In this document: piece after piece, positions 1 through 9,422 of the stretch
Position numbering within the stretch: position 1 is the first letter of the stretch
Layout of the letters: the number at the start of each line of letters is the position of its first letter
NCBI GenBank assembly: GCA_965224275.1
Contig: CBDCYR010000005.1
Span: 1,081,555 to 1,145,554 of the forward strand
Reading direction: 5' to 3'
Source: CAUZWH01 sp965224275
GTDB lineage: Bacteria > Pseudomonadota > Alphaproteobacteria > SHVV01
Length of the DNA stretch: 64,000 nt
Program-made: the position numbers and the translations under genes
The notes under the pieces: generated by a model
What the model was told of the DNA's origin: nothing
Database searches by the model: none
The model's input: the letters and a program-made list of their open reading frames with translations, nothing else

Positions 1-798
1 CGCCCCCTCGCGGGGCGCCGCGGTGCGCGCGGGCGATGGCAGGAAGGCGGCGGCATTACCTCTCAAGGTGGCTCGATTGCGAACGTACTCGTCCCAATCG
101 ATGAAGCCCACATTGGCGTCCGGGATGCAGACGTGCCAGTCCTCCATCGGCACGACGCGGCATCGTCCGGTCCCATCCGCCCGCCGCTCGAAGTGCGTCC
201 GGCCATAGACGAAGGCGCCGGCGTAGCGGGGATTGCTCACAATCCGGGAGACTTGCGGCACGCGCGGAAGAGCCCAGTGCAGCTCACCGTTGGCCGGCCC
301 GCTTCGCGGACGCGCCGGCAGCTCGATGTTCTCGCGGTGCATCCATTTCACCACCGCCATCGCCGACCCCATTCGGCGGAAGCTGTCGAACACGAGACGG
401 ATGGCGTCGACGACGGACCGGTCGGCGTCGAACACCACCTCGTCCTTGTCGTTGTAGGCCAGGCCGACCGGCAGCCGCATCTTCAGCCCGCCGCGCGCGG
501 CGGCGCTGCGCTGGCCGCCGACCAGCCGCGCCTTGATCCCCTGAAGCTCGAACTCGCTCAGGGTCCCTTTCACGCCGAGCAAGAGCTTGTCGTTGCCGTC
601 GTTGGGATCGTAGATGCCGGTCTCGTCGAGGATCAGGGTATTGGTGATGCCGGCGATGCGCAGCAGCTGGTGCCAGTCGGCGTTGTCTCGCGCCAAGCGC
701 GAGACTTCCAGGCCGAGAACGATACCCACCTCGCCGGCGGCGATGCTCCCCATCAGGTCGCGGAAGCCGGTGCGGTTTCCGCTGTAGGCTCCCGACTT
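1..798 (-). pseudogene. Serine site-specific recombinase, fragment cut by IS21
   Basis: The reverse strand reads as a large serine recombinase. The end of the catalytic resolvase domain is visible (motifs LGLEVSRLARDNADWHQLL and GTLSEFELQGIKARL), followed by a recombinase domain (RLVFDSFRRMGSAMAVVKWM, IVSNPRYAGAFVYGRTHFER). The catalytic serine and N terminus are missing because the reading frame stops at the IS21 end near 800; the C terminus runs off the window. Such proteins integrate or excise mobile elements. It is open in one frame for about 265 codons, so it is probably a recent casualty of the IS. Frame and family are clear; function is lost in this copy. Confidence 0.85.
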
Positions 799-913
799 GT
801 TGTTCGGCGTGGAATATTGACCCCCTATTGGGGGTTATCGGCGTCCAAAATTGACCCCCCTGGTTTTGTGCTCTTGAACACACCTCGTTGTTTGGACAGA
901 CGAGGTGGGGGAG

Positions 914-2428
914 ATGCTGGTAGTGGAGACGATTGCGCGGATCCGTCGGGATCATCTGGTGAGGGGCGTTCCGATCAAGAAGATCGCCCGGGATTTGAGG
1001 GTTTCGAAGAACACGGTGCGCAAGGTGGTGCGGGGCGATGAGACCTCGTACAGCTACGAGCGCAAGATCCAGCCGATGCCGAAGCTTGGACCGTGGGTGG
1101 ATGAGCTCGAGCGCCAGCTGGAGGCCAACGAGAAGAAGCCGCGCCGGGATCGGCTGTCTCTGCTGCGGATTCATGAAGATCTTGCGGCTCTGGGCTATGG
1201 CGGCGGCTACGACGCGGTGCGCCGCTACGCCAGGACCTGGCGTCGGCGGTGGCGGCTGTTGTCGCCGTCGCAGGGTTTTGTGCCGCTGAGCTTCGATCCC
1301 GGCGAGGCCTACCAGTTCGACTGGAGCCACGAGTACGCGCGCCTGTCGGGTGTGACGACCAAGGTGAAGGCGGCGCACATGCGGCTCTGCTACAGCCGCA
1401 TGCAGCTGGTTCAGATCTTCCCGCGCGAGAGCCAGGAGATGGTGTTCGAGGCGCACGAACGGGCCTTCCACTTCTTCGGCGGGGTCTGCCGGCGGGGCAT
1501 CTACGACAACATGAAGACGGCGGTGAGCATGGTCTTCGTCGGCAAGGAGCGCGCCTACAACCGGCGCTTTCTGGAGCTGTGCTCCCACCATCTGGTGGAG
1601 CCGGTGGCGTGCACTCCGGGTGCGGGCTGGGAGAAGGGGCAGGTCGAGAGGCAGGTGGGTGACGTCCGCGGCCGCCTGTTCGTGCCCATCCCGCGGGGCC
1701 GCTCCTACGCCGAGATCAACGCGTGGCTGATGGATCGGTGTATCGAGGACGCCAAGAAGCGGCCGCATCCGACGATCGAGGGCAAGACGGTGTGGCAGGT
1801 GTTCGAGGAGGAGCGGCCCTTCCTGATGGCCTATCGCGGCCCCTTCGACGGCTTCCACGCCACCGAGGTGGCGGTGTCCAAGACCTGTCTGGTGCGCTTC
1901 GACAACAACCACTACAGCGTCGCCGCCCGTGCCGTCGGGCGGCCGGTCGACGTGCGGGCCTACGCCGATCGGATCGTCATCCGCCAGGACGGCGAGACCG
2001 TCGCCGAGCATCCCCGGAGCTTCGGGCGCGGCGAGATCGCCTACGATCCGTGGCACTACGTGCCGATCCTGACGCGGAAGCCTGGTGCGCTGAGGAACGG
2101 CGCGCCCTTCAAGGGCTGGCAACTGCCCGGCGCGCTCGGCCGCATACGGGCCCGGCTGACGGGTTGCGACGACGGTGACAGGCAGTTCGTGAGGATCCTC
2201 GCGGCGGTTCAGGAGGACGGGCTGGAGGCGGTCGAGGCGGCCTGTGCCGAGGCGCTCGACTTCGGCGCCTGCAGCGCCGACGTCGTGCTCAACATCCTCG
2301 CCCGGCAGTGCCAGCCGGCACCGCCGGCGACCATCCCGACGCCCGAGGGCCTGCAGCTTCGCCACCGGCCGGTGGCCGACTGTCAGCGCTACGATCGCCT
2401 GAGGGAGGCCGGTCATGGAGCGTCATGA
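914..2428 (+). CDS. istA: IS21 transposase IstA
   Basis: IstA is the DDE transposase of IS21 elements and works with the ATPase IstB. An N-terminal helix-turn-helix (IKKIARDLRVSKNTVRKVVR) is followed by an rve-type catalytic core with acidic residues in AYQFDWSHEY, GIYDNMKT and WEKGQVERQVGD, and a C-terminal beta domain. An ATG at 914 preceded by a GGTGGGGGAG ribosome-binding site is preferred to a GTG nine bases upstream. The gene overlaps istB by 14 bases. It is full length (about 504 residues) and apparently intact. It differs from copy B at only a few residues. Confidence 0.93.
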   Translation: MLVVETIARIRRDHLVRGVPIKKIARDLRVSKNTVRKVVRGDETSYSYERKIQPMPKLGPWVDELERQLEANEKKPRRDRLSLLRIHEDLAALGYGGGYDAVRRYARTWRRRWRLLSPSQGFVPLSFDPGEAYQFDWSHEYARLSGVTTKVKAAHMRLCYSRMQLVQIFPRESQEMVFEAHERAFHFFGGVCRRGIYDNMKTAVSMVFVGKERAYNRRFLELCSHHLVEPVACTPGAGWEKGQVERQVGDVRGRLFVPIPRGRSYAEINAWLMDRCIEDAKKRPHPTIEGKTVWQVFEEERPFLMAYRGPFDGFHATEVAVSKTCLVRFDNNHYSVAARAVGRPVDVRAYADRIVIRQDGETVAEHPRSFGRGEIAYDPWHYVPILTRKPGALRNGAPFKGWQLPGALGRIRARLTGCDDGDRQFVRILAAVQEDGLEAVEAACAEALDFGACSADVVLNILARQCQPAPPATIPTPEGLQLRHRPVADCQRYDRLREAGHGAS

Positions 2429-3143
2429 GGTGCTGGCGATGATGACGGCGTTGAAGCTCGCGGGCATGCGCGCCGCCTACGACGACATCCTCGCCGACGG
2501 GCTCAAGCGTCGTCATCCGGTGCAGCAGATCATCGGTACGCTGCTGCAGACCGAGGTCGCCGACAAGCAGGCGCGCTCCATCAAGTACCAGATGGCGTCC
2601 GCCAGGCTGCCGACGGCCAAGGAGCTGGCCGACTTCGACTTCGCCGCCTCACCGGTCAACGAGCCCCTGATCCAGGAACTCGCCACAGGTGGCTTCCTGG
2701 AGGGCAAGCGCAACATCGTGCTGGTCGGCGGCACCGGCACCGGCAAGACCCATCTCGCCGTCGCCATCGCCCGCGCCTGCATCCGCAAGGCCGCACGCGG
2801 CCGCTTCTACAACGTCGTCGACCTGGTCAACCATCTCGAGGCCGAACTCCGTGCCGGACGCCAGGGCCGCACCGCAGACCAGCTCATCCGACGCGACTTC
2901 GTCATCCTCGACGAACTCGGCTACCTGCCCTTCGCCCAGGCCGGCGGCCAGCTGCTGTTCCATCTGATGAGCCGGCTCTACGAGCGCACCTCGATCATCG
3001 TCACCACCAACCTCGCTTTCGGCGAATGGCCCTCCGTCTTCGGCGACCCCAAGATGACCACAGCCCTGCTCGACCGCCTGACCCACCATTGCGAGATCAT
3101 CGAGACCGGCAACGAGAGCTGGCGCTTCAAGAACCGCTGCTGA
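2415..3143 (+). CDS. istB: IS21 helper ATPase IstB
   Basis: This 242-residue AAA+ protein of the DnaC/IstB type assembles on DNA and directs IstA to the target. Walker A is GGTGTGKTHLAVAIA (about residues 94-108) and Walker B FVILDELGYLPF. It starts inside the end of istA in another frame, the normal translational coupling. It ends with a C-terminal sensor region (IIETGNESWRFKNR). Intact, and virtually identical to the copy at 27131-27859. Confidence 0.94.
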   Translation: MERHEVLAMMTALKLAGMRAAYDDILADGLKRRHPVQQIIGTLLQTEVADKQARSIKYQMASARLPTAKELADFDFAASPVNEPLIQELATGGFLEGKRNIVLVGGTGTGKTHLAVAIARACIRKAARGRFYNVVDLVNHLEAELRAGRQGRTADQLIRRDFVILDELGYLPFAQAGGQLLFHLMSRLYERTSIIVTTNLAFGEWPSVFGDPKMTTALLDRLTHHCEIIETGNESWRFKNRC

Positions 3144-3343
3144 CCCGGCAGGCCGTGCCTGCGGCCCGCTTGCCCCGCTGGGTCAACCCGTACCTCCCAC
3201 GCGGCTTCGCTCCGCGCACCGCAAGGCGCTACACGAAGCCGCTCGGGTCCCCCCTATTGACTACCGGGACAACCTCCGCCGTGCCGCTCAGGGGGGTCAA
3301 TATTGCACGCCGATTGGGGGTCCATTTTGGACGCCGATTGACA

Positions 3344-4756
3344 CCGGGGCGCTGGATACTCATCGGCTCACAATCCCTCCCCCTGCCGGAACCGGCGGGC
3401 CGGGCATCGGCCGGGCGATGCGAGGGGTACCGGCTGTTGCCGTTGACCTGGGGCGAGATCAGACGCTTTGCCAAACATCCCGCGAGCCTTGAAGGCGCCC
3501 TGTTCAGCGGCGCCTGGCCCGCCATCTTCGATCGCAATGCTGATCCGTCGGCCTGGCTCGACGCCTACGCCGCCGCCTGGCTCGAACGGGATGTGCGAAC
3601 CATCGTCAACGTCAGCGATCTCGCAACGTTTCAGCGTTTCGTCGAATTGTGCGCCGGGCGCACCGCACAGCTGCTGAACTATGCCTCTCTGGCCGGCGAT
3701 TGCGGCATCTCGCAGCCCTGCGCCAAAGCCTGGCTCGGCATTCTGGAGGCGTGCTTTATCGCTTTCCGCCTGCCGGCGTTTGAAACCAGGACGCGCAAAC
3801 GGCTCGTGAAGATGCCGAAGCTGTACTTCCACGACACCGGGCTTGCCTGCTGGCTGCTGGGTATCCGCGAGGCGCGGCAGCTGCGCTCGCATCCGCTGCG
3901 CGGCGCCTTATTCGAGACCTGGGTGGTTTCGGAAACCATCAAACTCCGCGCCAACCGGGGCGGGACCCAGGGGCTCTCGTTCTACCGGGACCGCAACGGC
4001 GCCGAGGCCGATCTCGTTATCGAGCGGCCCACCGGCCGCACGTTGCTCGACGCCAAGTCCTCCGCGACGCCATCGGACAGCCTGTTCAGCGGCGTTCGGC
4101 GCGTGCGGCGGCATTTCCACGATGCGCCGCCGCACGATGTGGCGGTCGCCTACGGCGGGGAAGAGTTCCAACAGCGCAGCGGCGGACGGCTGATCCCGTG
4201 GCGGATGCTGCGGGCAGCCGCCTTGCCGGATGCCAACCCCGTGGTTCGCGTCTTCGCCGAAGGCCGGCCGCTCGCCGATGCCGGCACCCTGGCGCTGTTT
4301 CCGGACACTACCTGGAAGCGCGCGAAGACCGGCAAGGACGGCGAGGCGGCCCTCGATCTGCATTCCAGCCATCTGCCCCTGACGCTGTTCGTCGCCGCCC
4401 GCGGGTTTGCCGCACACCTGGAACGCGCATGGATACCCGCCGAACGTGAACTCCATATCGCCCTCAGCCCGCTGCGGTCCGGGGGTGCTGTCTTGTTTAC
4501 GGAAGCGCCAGGCCGCGTTCCGGGCCTGGCGGGGCAGTTGAATCCCGTACGTGACCCGCACGACAGCACCTATCTGTACGCAGACGGGATCGCCATCAAC
4601 GGCGGGCGGCAGCAGCCGGTTGTGTTCCGCCCGGGCGAGCAAATGCACCTCGCCGACGCCTTTGGCAAGGAGCTGCTGATCCGCGTCATCGAGATCGCCG
4701 GAAGCGCCGCGCTGGTGGAATACCGTCAGCCGCCACCGCCCGGCGCGGGCAAATAA
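3344..4756 (+). pseudogene. DUF4143 ATPase, 5'-truncated, with long C-terminal extension
   Basis: The sequence after the IS21 end encodes the C-terminal two thirds of an AAA_14/DUF4143 ATPase. The signature KRLVKMPKLYFHDTGLACWLLG and the following ETWVVSE and EADLVIERP (a PD-(D/E)xK-like E..D motif) are clear. The P-loop half is missing. After the usual end of the family (about AVAYGGEEFQQRSGGRLIPW) there are about 175 more residues of unrecognised beta-rich sequence, which is unusual. The reading frame remains open into the IS21 end, so a chimeric protein could be made. The integrase stub starts 16 bases downstream. Confidence 0.75.
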
Positions 4757-4772
4757 CCGGGAGGAAGACCGC

Positions 4773-4904
4773 ATGCCGGGGAAAGACGTGCCGAAACTCT
4801 CCAAACGCACCGTCGACGCACTCACCGTAGTGGACAAGGACGCGATCTTCTGGGACCGCGATCTTCCCGGGTTCGTGATGTATGATTTTATACCATTGAT
4901 TTAA
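4773..4904 (+). pseudogene. Tyrosine integrase (DUF4102-type), N-terminal stub
   Basis: An ATG behind a GGGAGGAAGACCGC ribosome-binding site opens a reading frame whose first 35 residues (KLSKRTVDALTVVDKDAIFW, then DRDLPGFV) match the arm-binding N terminus of P4-type phage integrases. The frame then enters an AT-rich stretch (4879-4960) and stops. The catalytic domain is absent. The gene was cut at about 4878 by an unidentified event, and group II intron and ISNCY debris follow. Confidence 0.65.
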
Positions 4905-5037
4905 TTGATAATTTACATGTTTTCATTTTTCCCGTAAGCGAAACGCAAGCGAATTCAATCAAACTCCAGCGCTTGCGGGCGCATCTCTGACGTAGTGTCA
5001 ATCGCCGAGTAGGCGGGGGCATGGGGGCATTGCTGCG

Positions 5038-5138
5038 TCACCCACCGCTGGCGCTGCTCGATGATGCCCTTACGCAATGCGCTGAGGGCATCGTGGGCCG
5101 ACCGTCCGCGCCGTAAGCCGTACGAGCACGGCAGGAAG
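5038..5138 (-). pseudogene. Group II intron reverse transcriptase, internal scrap
   Basis: About 34 codons on the reverse strand (FLPCSYGLRRGRSAHDAL, then ALRKGIIEQ) closely match the same stretch of the reverse transcriptase at 30861-31437. Both sides are cut: the left by unrelated AT-rich DNA, the right by the ISNCY fragment. It is only a relic, but shows that at least one more intron copy once existed here. Confidence 0.7.
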
Positions 5139-5508
5139 CCTCGCCGGCATCACCGACATGGCCGGGGCCAACCGCTTCCTCAAGGAGCTCTTCCTGCCAC
5201 AACACAACGCCCGCTTCGCGACCCCGGCCGAGGACCAGGGCACCGCCTTCGTCCCCTTCACCGGCGCGCTCGACGACATCCTCTGCATCCACGAGGAACG
5301 CACCGTCTCAAACGACAACACGGTGCGCTACAAGCGCCTGGCACTTCAGATCCCCGCCAGCCGCCACCGCCGCCATTACGTCAAGGCCAGGGTCCGCGTC
5401 CACCAATACCCCGACGGCACAATGGCCGTCATCCATGGACCGCGATGTCTGGCCCGATACCACGCCGATGGTCAACCGATCGACAGCCAAACCCGCGAGG
5501 CCGCGTGA
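5139..5508 (+). pseudogene. ISNCY-family transposase, C-terminal fragment
   Basis: The frame beginning GSLAGITDMAGANRFLKELF and continuing ALDDILCIHEERTVSNDNTV, then VHQYPDGTMAVIHGPRCLA, is the C-terminal part of an rve-type ISNCY transposase. The catalytic domain is absent. The matching N-terminal fragment of apparently the same family lies at 9145-9331, on the same strand but downstream, so the two pieces are not halves of one simply interrupted copy. An inverted terminal repeat of the element is at 5613-5634. Confidence 0.75.
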
Positions 5509-5612
5509 CCCGCTTCGACGCGACCGACCGGCGCCCTGTGGACAAGTGGACAGCCGCTCCGCGCCCGACCACTTCCCCACAGGGCCAGCAACCGCAACAG
5601 AAGCGGTCAATT

Positions 5613-5634
5613 CATCTGGTACATAAACCAGTCA
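5613..5634. repeat. ISNCY right terminal inverted repeat
   Basis: CATCTGGTACATAAACCAG here is the reverse complement (with small changes) of the sequence at 9148-9166, which begins the ISNCY 5' fragment (GGTTTATGTACCAGATG). It marks the 3' end of the ISNCY copy whose transposase C terminus lies just upstream. Confidence 0.65.
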
Positions 5635-5695
5635 ACTCAGAATGTTCTCGACACCAGACCATGTGCGGCCCCCGCCCCCGCGTCGGCCGGTGCGT

Positions 5696-7552
5696 TCATT
5701 CCTCCCACCACGCGTCCAGAACGATTCCGTAGAGTGGTATGACCCCGGGCCGACCCAGCTTGTTCCAATAGGCGATCCGATCGTCGTTCAGGTGATAGAG
5801 GGGGACAAAGTAGTGCCCCCACAGCAGCACCCTGTCCATGGCCCGGACAATGCCGACGAAGGCATCGCGGTCGCGCGCCTCGGTCATGCGATCGACAAGC
5901 TCATCGACGACCGAATCCCGCACCCCCGGATAGTTGCGCGTCCCCTCCTGCGTGGCTGCCCAGGTGCTCCAGTAGTATGCCTGCTCATTCCCCGGCGAGA
6001 GTGACATGCCCCAACCGTAAACGGTCATGTCGAAGTCGTAGGCGTTTAGCCTGTACTGGTATTGCGATGCGTCGACGGTCCGGACCCGCGCTTCGACGCC
6101 CAGCCGCTCAAGGTTGCGGGCAAAGGAGAGGGCGATCCTCTCGTTCGCCGGATCGACCAGCAGAATCTCAAACGCCATCGGCAATCCGTCCGCCGCCCGT
6201 TGCAGCGATCCCTCATGCACCGTCCAACCTGCCTCGGTCAGCAGGCGCCGCGCCGCCTTGAGGTTGGCTCGGATGCCGCCGTCGACGGCCGGCGGGCGGT
6301 AGGTGTCCTCGAACAACTCACGCGGCAGGCGGTCGCGAAACGGTTCCAACAAATCGCGCTCGCGACCTTGAGGAACGCCGCGCGAGCCGAGTTCGGAGTT
6401 ATCGAAGATGCTGCGCGTGCGGACATACGCGCCGTGCAACAGCGTCTTGTTGACCCAGGCGAAGTCGAAGGCGTGCGCCAGGGCGTGGCGAACCGCGCGG
6501 TCGGCGAAAATCTCCCGGCGGGTGTTGAAAACGAAAGCGGACATGCCGGAGGGCCGACCGTGCGGCAAGCGTTCGAGCTTGACCCGGCCGTCCGCCGCAG
6601 CAGGGAAGTCGTAGGCGGTTGCCCAACGCTTCGCGGAGTATTCCTGGCGAAGGTCGTATTCGTTTGCCTTGAAAGCCTCCATCATCACATCGCCATCGCG
6701 GTAGTAATCGTACCGGATGCGGTCGAAGTTGTGCTGTCCGCGGTTGATGGGCAGGCCATGCCCCCAATAATCGGGATCGCGGCGATAGACGATTCGGCGG
6801 CCCGCATCGACGCTCTCGACACGATAGGGGCCACTGCCGATCGGCGGGTCGAGCGTCGTTTCCTCGAACGTCACCGCCGTGTAATAGGACTTCGACAGGA
6901 TCGGCATCAAGCCCATGATCAGCGGCAGTTCGCGGTCCGGCGACGCGGCGTCGAATATGAACCGCACCGAGCGTCCATCGGGTCGCTCGACGCTGCGGAC
7001 CTGCCGGTAATAGAGCCTGTGGTTGGGCCTTCCCTGTTCTTTGAGGATCTCCCACGAAAAGACGACATCGTCCACGGTGATCGGACTGCCGTCGTGGAAA
7101 CGCGCTTCCGGCCTCAACACGAAGGTGACGGAAGAACGGTCGTCCGGCGCCTCGATCGATTCGGCGATCAGACCGTAAAGCGAGAACGGCTCATCCCACA
7201 CCCGTTTGAGGAGGCTTTCGAAGACCAGGTGCCGCCCGTGCGCCGGAACGCCCTTGATGATGAACGGGTTGAGGTTGTCAAAGGTGCCCGTCACGGCGCG
7301 CCGAAGCTCGCCGCCCTTCGGGGCGCCGGGATTGACGTAGTCGAGGTGATCGAACCCGGCGCCGTACTTGGGTGCCCCGTGCATGGCGATGCCGTGGCTC
7401 GGCGCGGCCCCGGATCGCCCGCCGCCCGCCAACAGAGCCACGAGGACGACCATGGCCAGGCATCCGAGCGCGGTCGCACGCGCGTCGACGACGCCTCGAC
7501 CTGATCCAGAGTCGACAACGGGGCCTGCGGGACGACGGAGGAGGAAGGTCAT
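5696..7552 (-). CDS. Peptide/oligopeptide ABC transporter substrate-binding protein (YejA-like, SBP family 5)
   Basis: The 618-residue product would bind peptides (or antimicrobial-peptide fragments) in the periplasm and deliver them to an ABC importer. A signal peptide with a hydrophobic core (ALGCLAMVVLVALLAGG) is followed by the family start HGIAMHGAPKYGAGFDHLDY and the SBP_bac_5 body (NLNPFIIKGVPAHGRHLVFE, FVLRPEARFHDGSPITVDDV). The motif PKYGAGFDHLDYVNPGAPKGG is typical of the YejA branch. The start at 7552 gives a plausible export signal; an upstream in-frame ATG at 7609 adds residues without homology. No transporter permease or ATPase genes are nearby. IS256-A lies 76 bases upstream and may have displaced its promoter. 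Confidence 0.85.
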   Translation of the reverse strand: MTFLLRRPAGPVVDSGSGRGVVDARATALGCLAMVVLVALLAGGGRSGAAPSHGIAMHGAPKYGAGFDHLDYVNPGAPKGGELRRAVTGTFDNLNPFIIKGVPAHGRHLVFESLLKRVWDEPFSLYGLIAESIEAPDDRSSVTFVLRPEARFHDGSPITVDDVVFSWEILKEQGRPNHRLYYRQVRSVERPDGRSVRFIFDAASPDRELPLIMGLMPILSKSYYTAVTFEETTLDPPIGSGPYRVESVDAGRRIVYRRDPDYWGHGLPINRGQHNFDRIRYDYYRDGDVMMEAFKANEYDLRQEYSAKRWATAYDFPAAADGRVKLERLPHGRPSGMSAFVFNTRREIFADRAVRHALAHAFDFAWVNKTLLHGAYVRTRSIFDNSELGSRGVPQGRERDLLEPFRDRLPRELFEDTYRPPAVDGGIRANLKAARRLLTEAGWTVHEGSLQRAADGLPMAFEILLVDPANERIALSFARNLERLGVEARVRTVDASQYQYRLNAYDFDMTVYGWGMSLSPGNEQAYYWSTWAATQEGTRNYPGVRDSVVDELVDRMTEARDRDAFVGIVRAMDRVLLWGHYFVPLYHLNDDRIAYWNKLGRPGVIPLYGIVLDAWWEE

Positions 7553-7628
7553 ATGACGTATCGGCCCACCACTATCATGAGGTGGACTGTTTCCGGTTGG
7601 CGGGAGCAAGCTACCGAACGCCTTATGA

Positions 7629-9077
7629 GATCGTGTCCCGCGGAGTGGTGTAAGAGCGTTGCGCTCTACGCTGCTCCCGGCGGGTAGGGCCGGGACGTTC
7701 AGGCTGCCACGGTGGGCAGCGTGATGGGGACATCATCGCTCAGCGGAGCGATGGATTCCAGCGTCATGTATCTCCTTGAGACGGCCCACTCGTCGTTCTG
7801 CTCGAGAAGGATGGCGCCGACGAGCCGTGTGATGGCGGCTTCGTTGGGAAAGATACCGACGACGTTGGTGCGACGCTTGACCTCGGCATGGAGCCGTTCG
7901 ATCGGGTTTGTGGAGTGCAATTTCTGGCGGTGCTCCCTGGGGAAGCTCATGTAGGCGAGGACGTCGTGCTCGGCTTCGTCCATGAGAACTGCCAGCTTGG
8001 GCACCTTGAGCCTGAGCTGGTCGGCGACCTGGCGCCACTGGACCTTCGCGCTGTCGGCGTCCTCCTGGGCGAAGGCGGTGGCGACGAAGGCGGAGACGAC
8101 GCGCCGGCCCTGGCGGCCGGCATGGGCCAGCAGGTTGCGGGCGAAGTGCACGCGGCAGCGCTGCCATGTGGCGCCGAGGATCCGGGTCGCGGCGGCCTTC
8201 AGGCCCTTGTGGTCGTCGGAGATCACCAGCTTCACGCCGCGCAGCCCGCGCCGGGCCAGCGAGCGCAGGAACTCGGTCCAGAAGGCCTCGGCCTCAGACG
8301 CGCCGATCGCCATGCCCAGGACCTCGCGGCGGCCCTGGTCGTTGACGGCCACAGCCACGGTCACCGCGACCGAGACGATGCGCCCGGCCTCGCGCACCTT
8401 TACATAGGTTGCGTCGAGCCACAGATAGGGCCAGTCGCCCTCCAGCGATCGATCGAGGAAGCCGTTGACCTTATCGTCGATCTCGCCGCACAGCCTGGAG
8501 ACCTGGCTCTTGGAGACGCCCGACATGCCCATGGCCTGCACCAGGTCGTCGACCGAGCGGGTCGACACGCCCTGGATGTAGGCCTCCTGGATCACCGCAG
8601 CCAGCGCCTTCTCGGCCATCCGCCGCGGCTCCAGGAAGCCCGGGAAGTAGCTCCCCTTCCTCAGCTTCGGGATCTTCAGCTCGACCGTGCCGGCCCGCGT
8701 CTCCCAGGACCGGTCGCGGTAGCCGTTGCGGTGGGTGATACGATCCGCCGAGCGCTCGCCGTGAGCGGCGCCGGTCAGGCCCTCGACCTCCAGTGCCATC
8801 AGCCGCTCGGCCGTGAAGCCGATCATCTCGCGAAGCAGATCGGCATCGGAGCTCTTCTCCAAAAGCGCGCGCAGGGTCATCATGTCCTGGGTCATCGTGG
8901 TTCTCCTTCGGGTCAGGTTGGTTTGCACTAGCCCAACCCTAAACCGGAACCGCGATGGCCTCCGCTGTGGATAGCCGGCTTGCCTACGCCAGACTCTCGG
9001 CGGTCGCTACGGCAAGCCGCCTACCCACAGCTAACAGAGGCTCCAACAACTCCTACACCACGTCCTGGGACACGACC
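7629..9077 (-). mobile_element. IS256-family element type A, copy 1
   Basis: The element is 1449 bp with imperfect inverted ends (GATCGTGTCCC / GGGACACGACC). It is flanked by an exact 8-bp target duplication CCTTATGA at 7621-7628 and 9078-9085. It carries one transposase gene on the reverse strand. A second complete copy with its own duplication is at 55336-56784 and a truncated one at 17677-18550. Confidence 0.92.
7699..8895 (-). CDS. IS256-family (Mutator-type) transposase, type A
   Basis: The 398-residue DDE transposase shows the family features in order: GERSADRITHRNGYRDRSWE near the N terminus, first Asp in WLDATYVKVREAG, second in LVISDDHKGLKAA, a C/H region (TWQRCRVHFARNLLAH) and the catalytic Glu in NPIERLHAEVKRR. 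The start chosen (MTQDMMTL) has an AAGGAG ribosome-binding site; an in-frame ATG 11 codons upstream lacks one. Apparently intact and identical in length to the copy at 55518-56714. Confidence 0.93.
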   Translation of the reverse strand: MTQDMMTLRALLEKSSDADLLREMIGFTAERLMALEVEGLTGAAHGERSADRITHRNGYRDRSWETRAGTVELKIPKLRKGSYFPGFLEPRRMAEKALAAVIQEAYIQGVSTRSVDDLVQAMGMSGVSKSQVSRLCGEIDDKVNGFLDRSLEGDWPYLWLDATYVKVREAGRIVSVAVTVAVAVNDQGRREVLGMAIGASEAEAFWTEFLRSLARRGLRGVKLVISDDHKGLKAAATRILGATWQRCRVHFARNLLAHAGRQGRRVVSAFVATAFAQEDADSAKVQWRQVADQLRLKVPKLAVLMDEAEHDVLAYMSFPREHRQKLHSTNPIERLHAEVKRRTNVVGIFPNEAAITRLVGAILLEQNDEWAVSRRYMTLESIAPLSDDVPITLPTVAA

Positions 9078-9144
9078 CCTTATGATATCGGGTCGGCTTC
9101 CGTTTGGCGACAGACCCCTGATCGACTGTCGGTAACACGCGATA

Positions 9145-9331
9145 TGTCCGGTTTATGTACCAGATGATCTGTCCGGTTTTAGAACGCCTTCAAACCATGG
9201 AGGGAGGCGATGCGTCGGACGGAGCAGGTACAGGGACTGAGATTGATGAAGTTCGAGGAGGTATACGCTCGTACCGGCGAGCGTCTGTTAAGCCAGGCCG
9301 AGGCGGCGGAGGTTTTGGGCGTCTCGGAGCG
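9145..9331 (+). pseudogene. ISNCY-family transposase, left end and N-terminal fragment
   Basis: The left terminal repeat (TGTCCGGTTTATGTACCAG) begins at 9145. A frame from 9210 encodes MKFEEVYARTGERLLSQAEA, then AEVLGVSER, the N-terminal helix-turn-helix of ISNCY transposases. It breaks off at about 9331 where unrelated sequence starts, so only about 40 residues remain. A C-terminal fragment of the same family is at 5139-5508. Confidence 0.72.
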
Positions 9332-9422
9332 CTGTCCCTTCTATTTATTACATCGGCCCTCCCAACGACGGCTCCGTTCTCCGGAATGGACAGCAAATTG
9401 ATCTAGCAGGCTACTGAAAAAG

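Larger units (their letters stand above)
801..3343 (+). mobile_element. IS21-family element, copy A (istA-istB)
   Basis: The element carries istA and istB in the usual overlapping order. Its right end finishes with GCCGATTGACA and holds two copies of a CAATNTTGNACGCCGAT-type repeat, as IS21 ends do; the left end has the same repeats in reverse (GGCGTGGAATATTGACCCC). The left flank is a serine recombinase and the right flank a DUF4143 ATPase. These are unrelated genes, so this is not a simple insertion: the copy lies at a rearrangement junction. A nearly identical inverted copy lies at 26916-29418. Confidence 0.85.

Noticed and set aside
284..2416. A 710-codon open frame on the minus strand over IS21 copy A, and its counterpart at 27858-29459
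   Set aside because: It is antisense to istA and composed of Arg/Ala/His-rich shadow sequence; istA on the other strand has clear catalytic motifs.
3026..3343. In-frame extension of the DUF4143 fragment back into istB
   Set aside because: The frame is open by chance through the IS21 right end; it is not homologous to the missing ATPase domain.
7888..8931. A 347-codon plus-strand frame over IS256-A, repeated at 55482-56525
   Set aside because: It is a shadow of the transposase gene; it recurs only because the whole element is duplicated.
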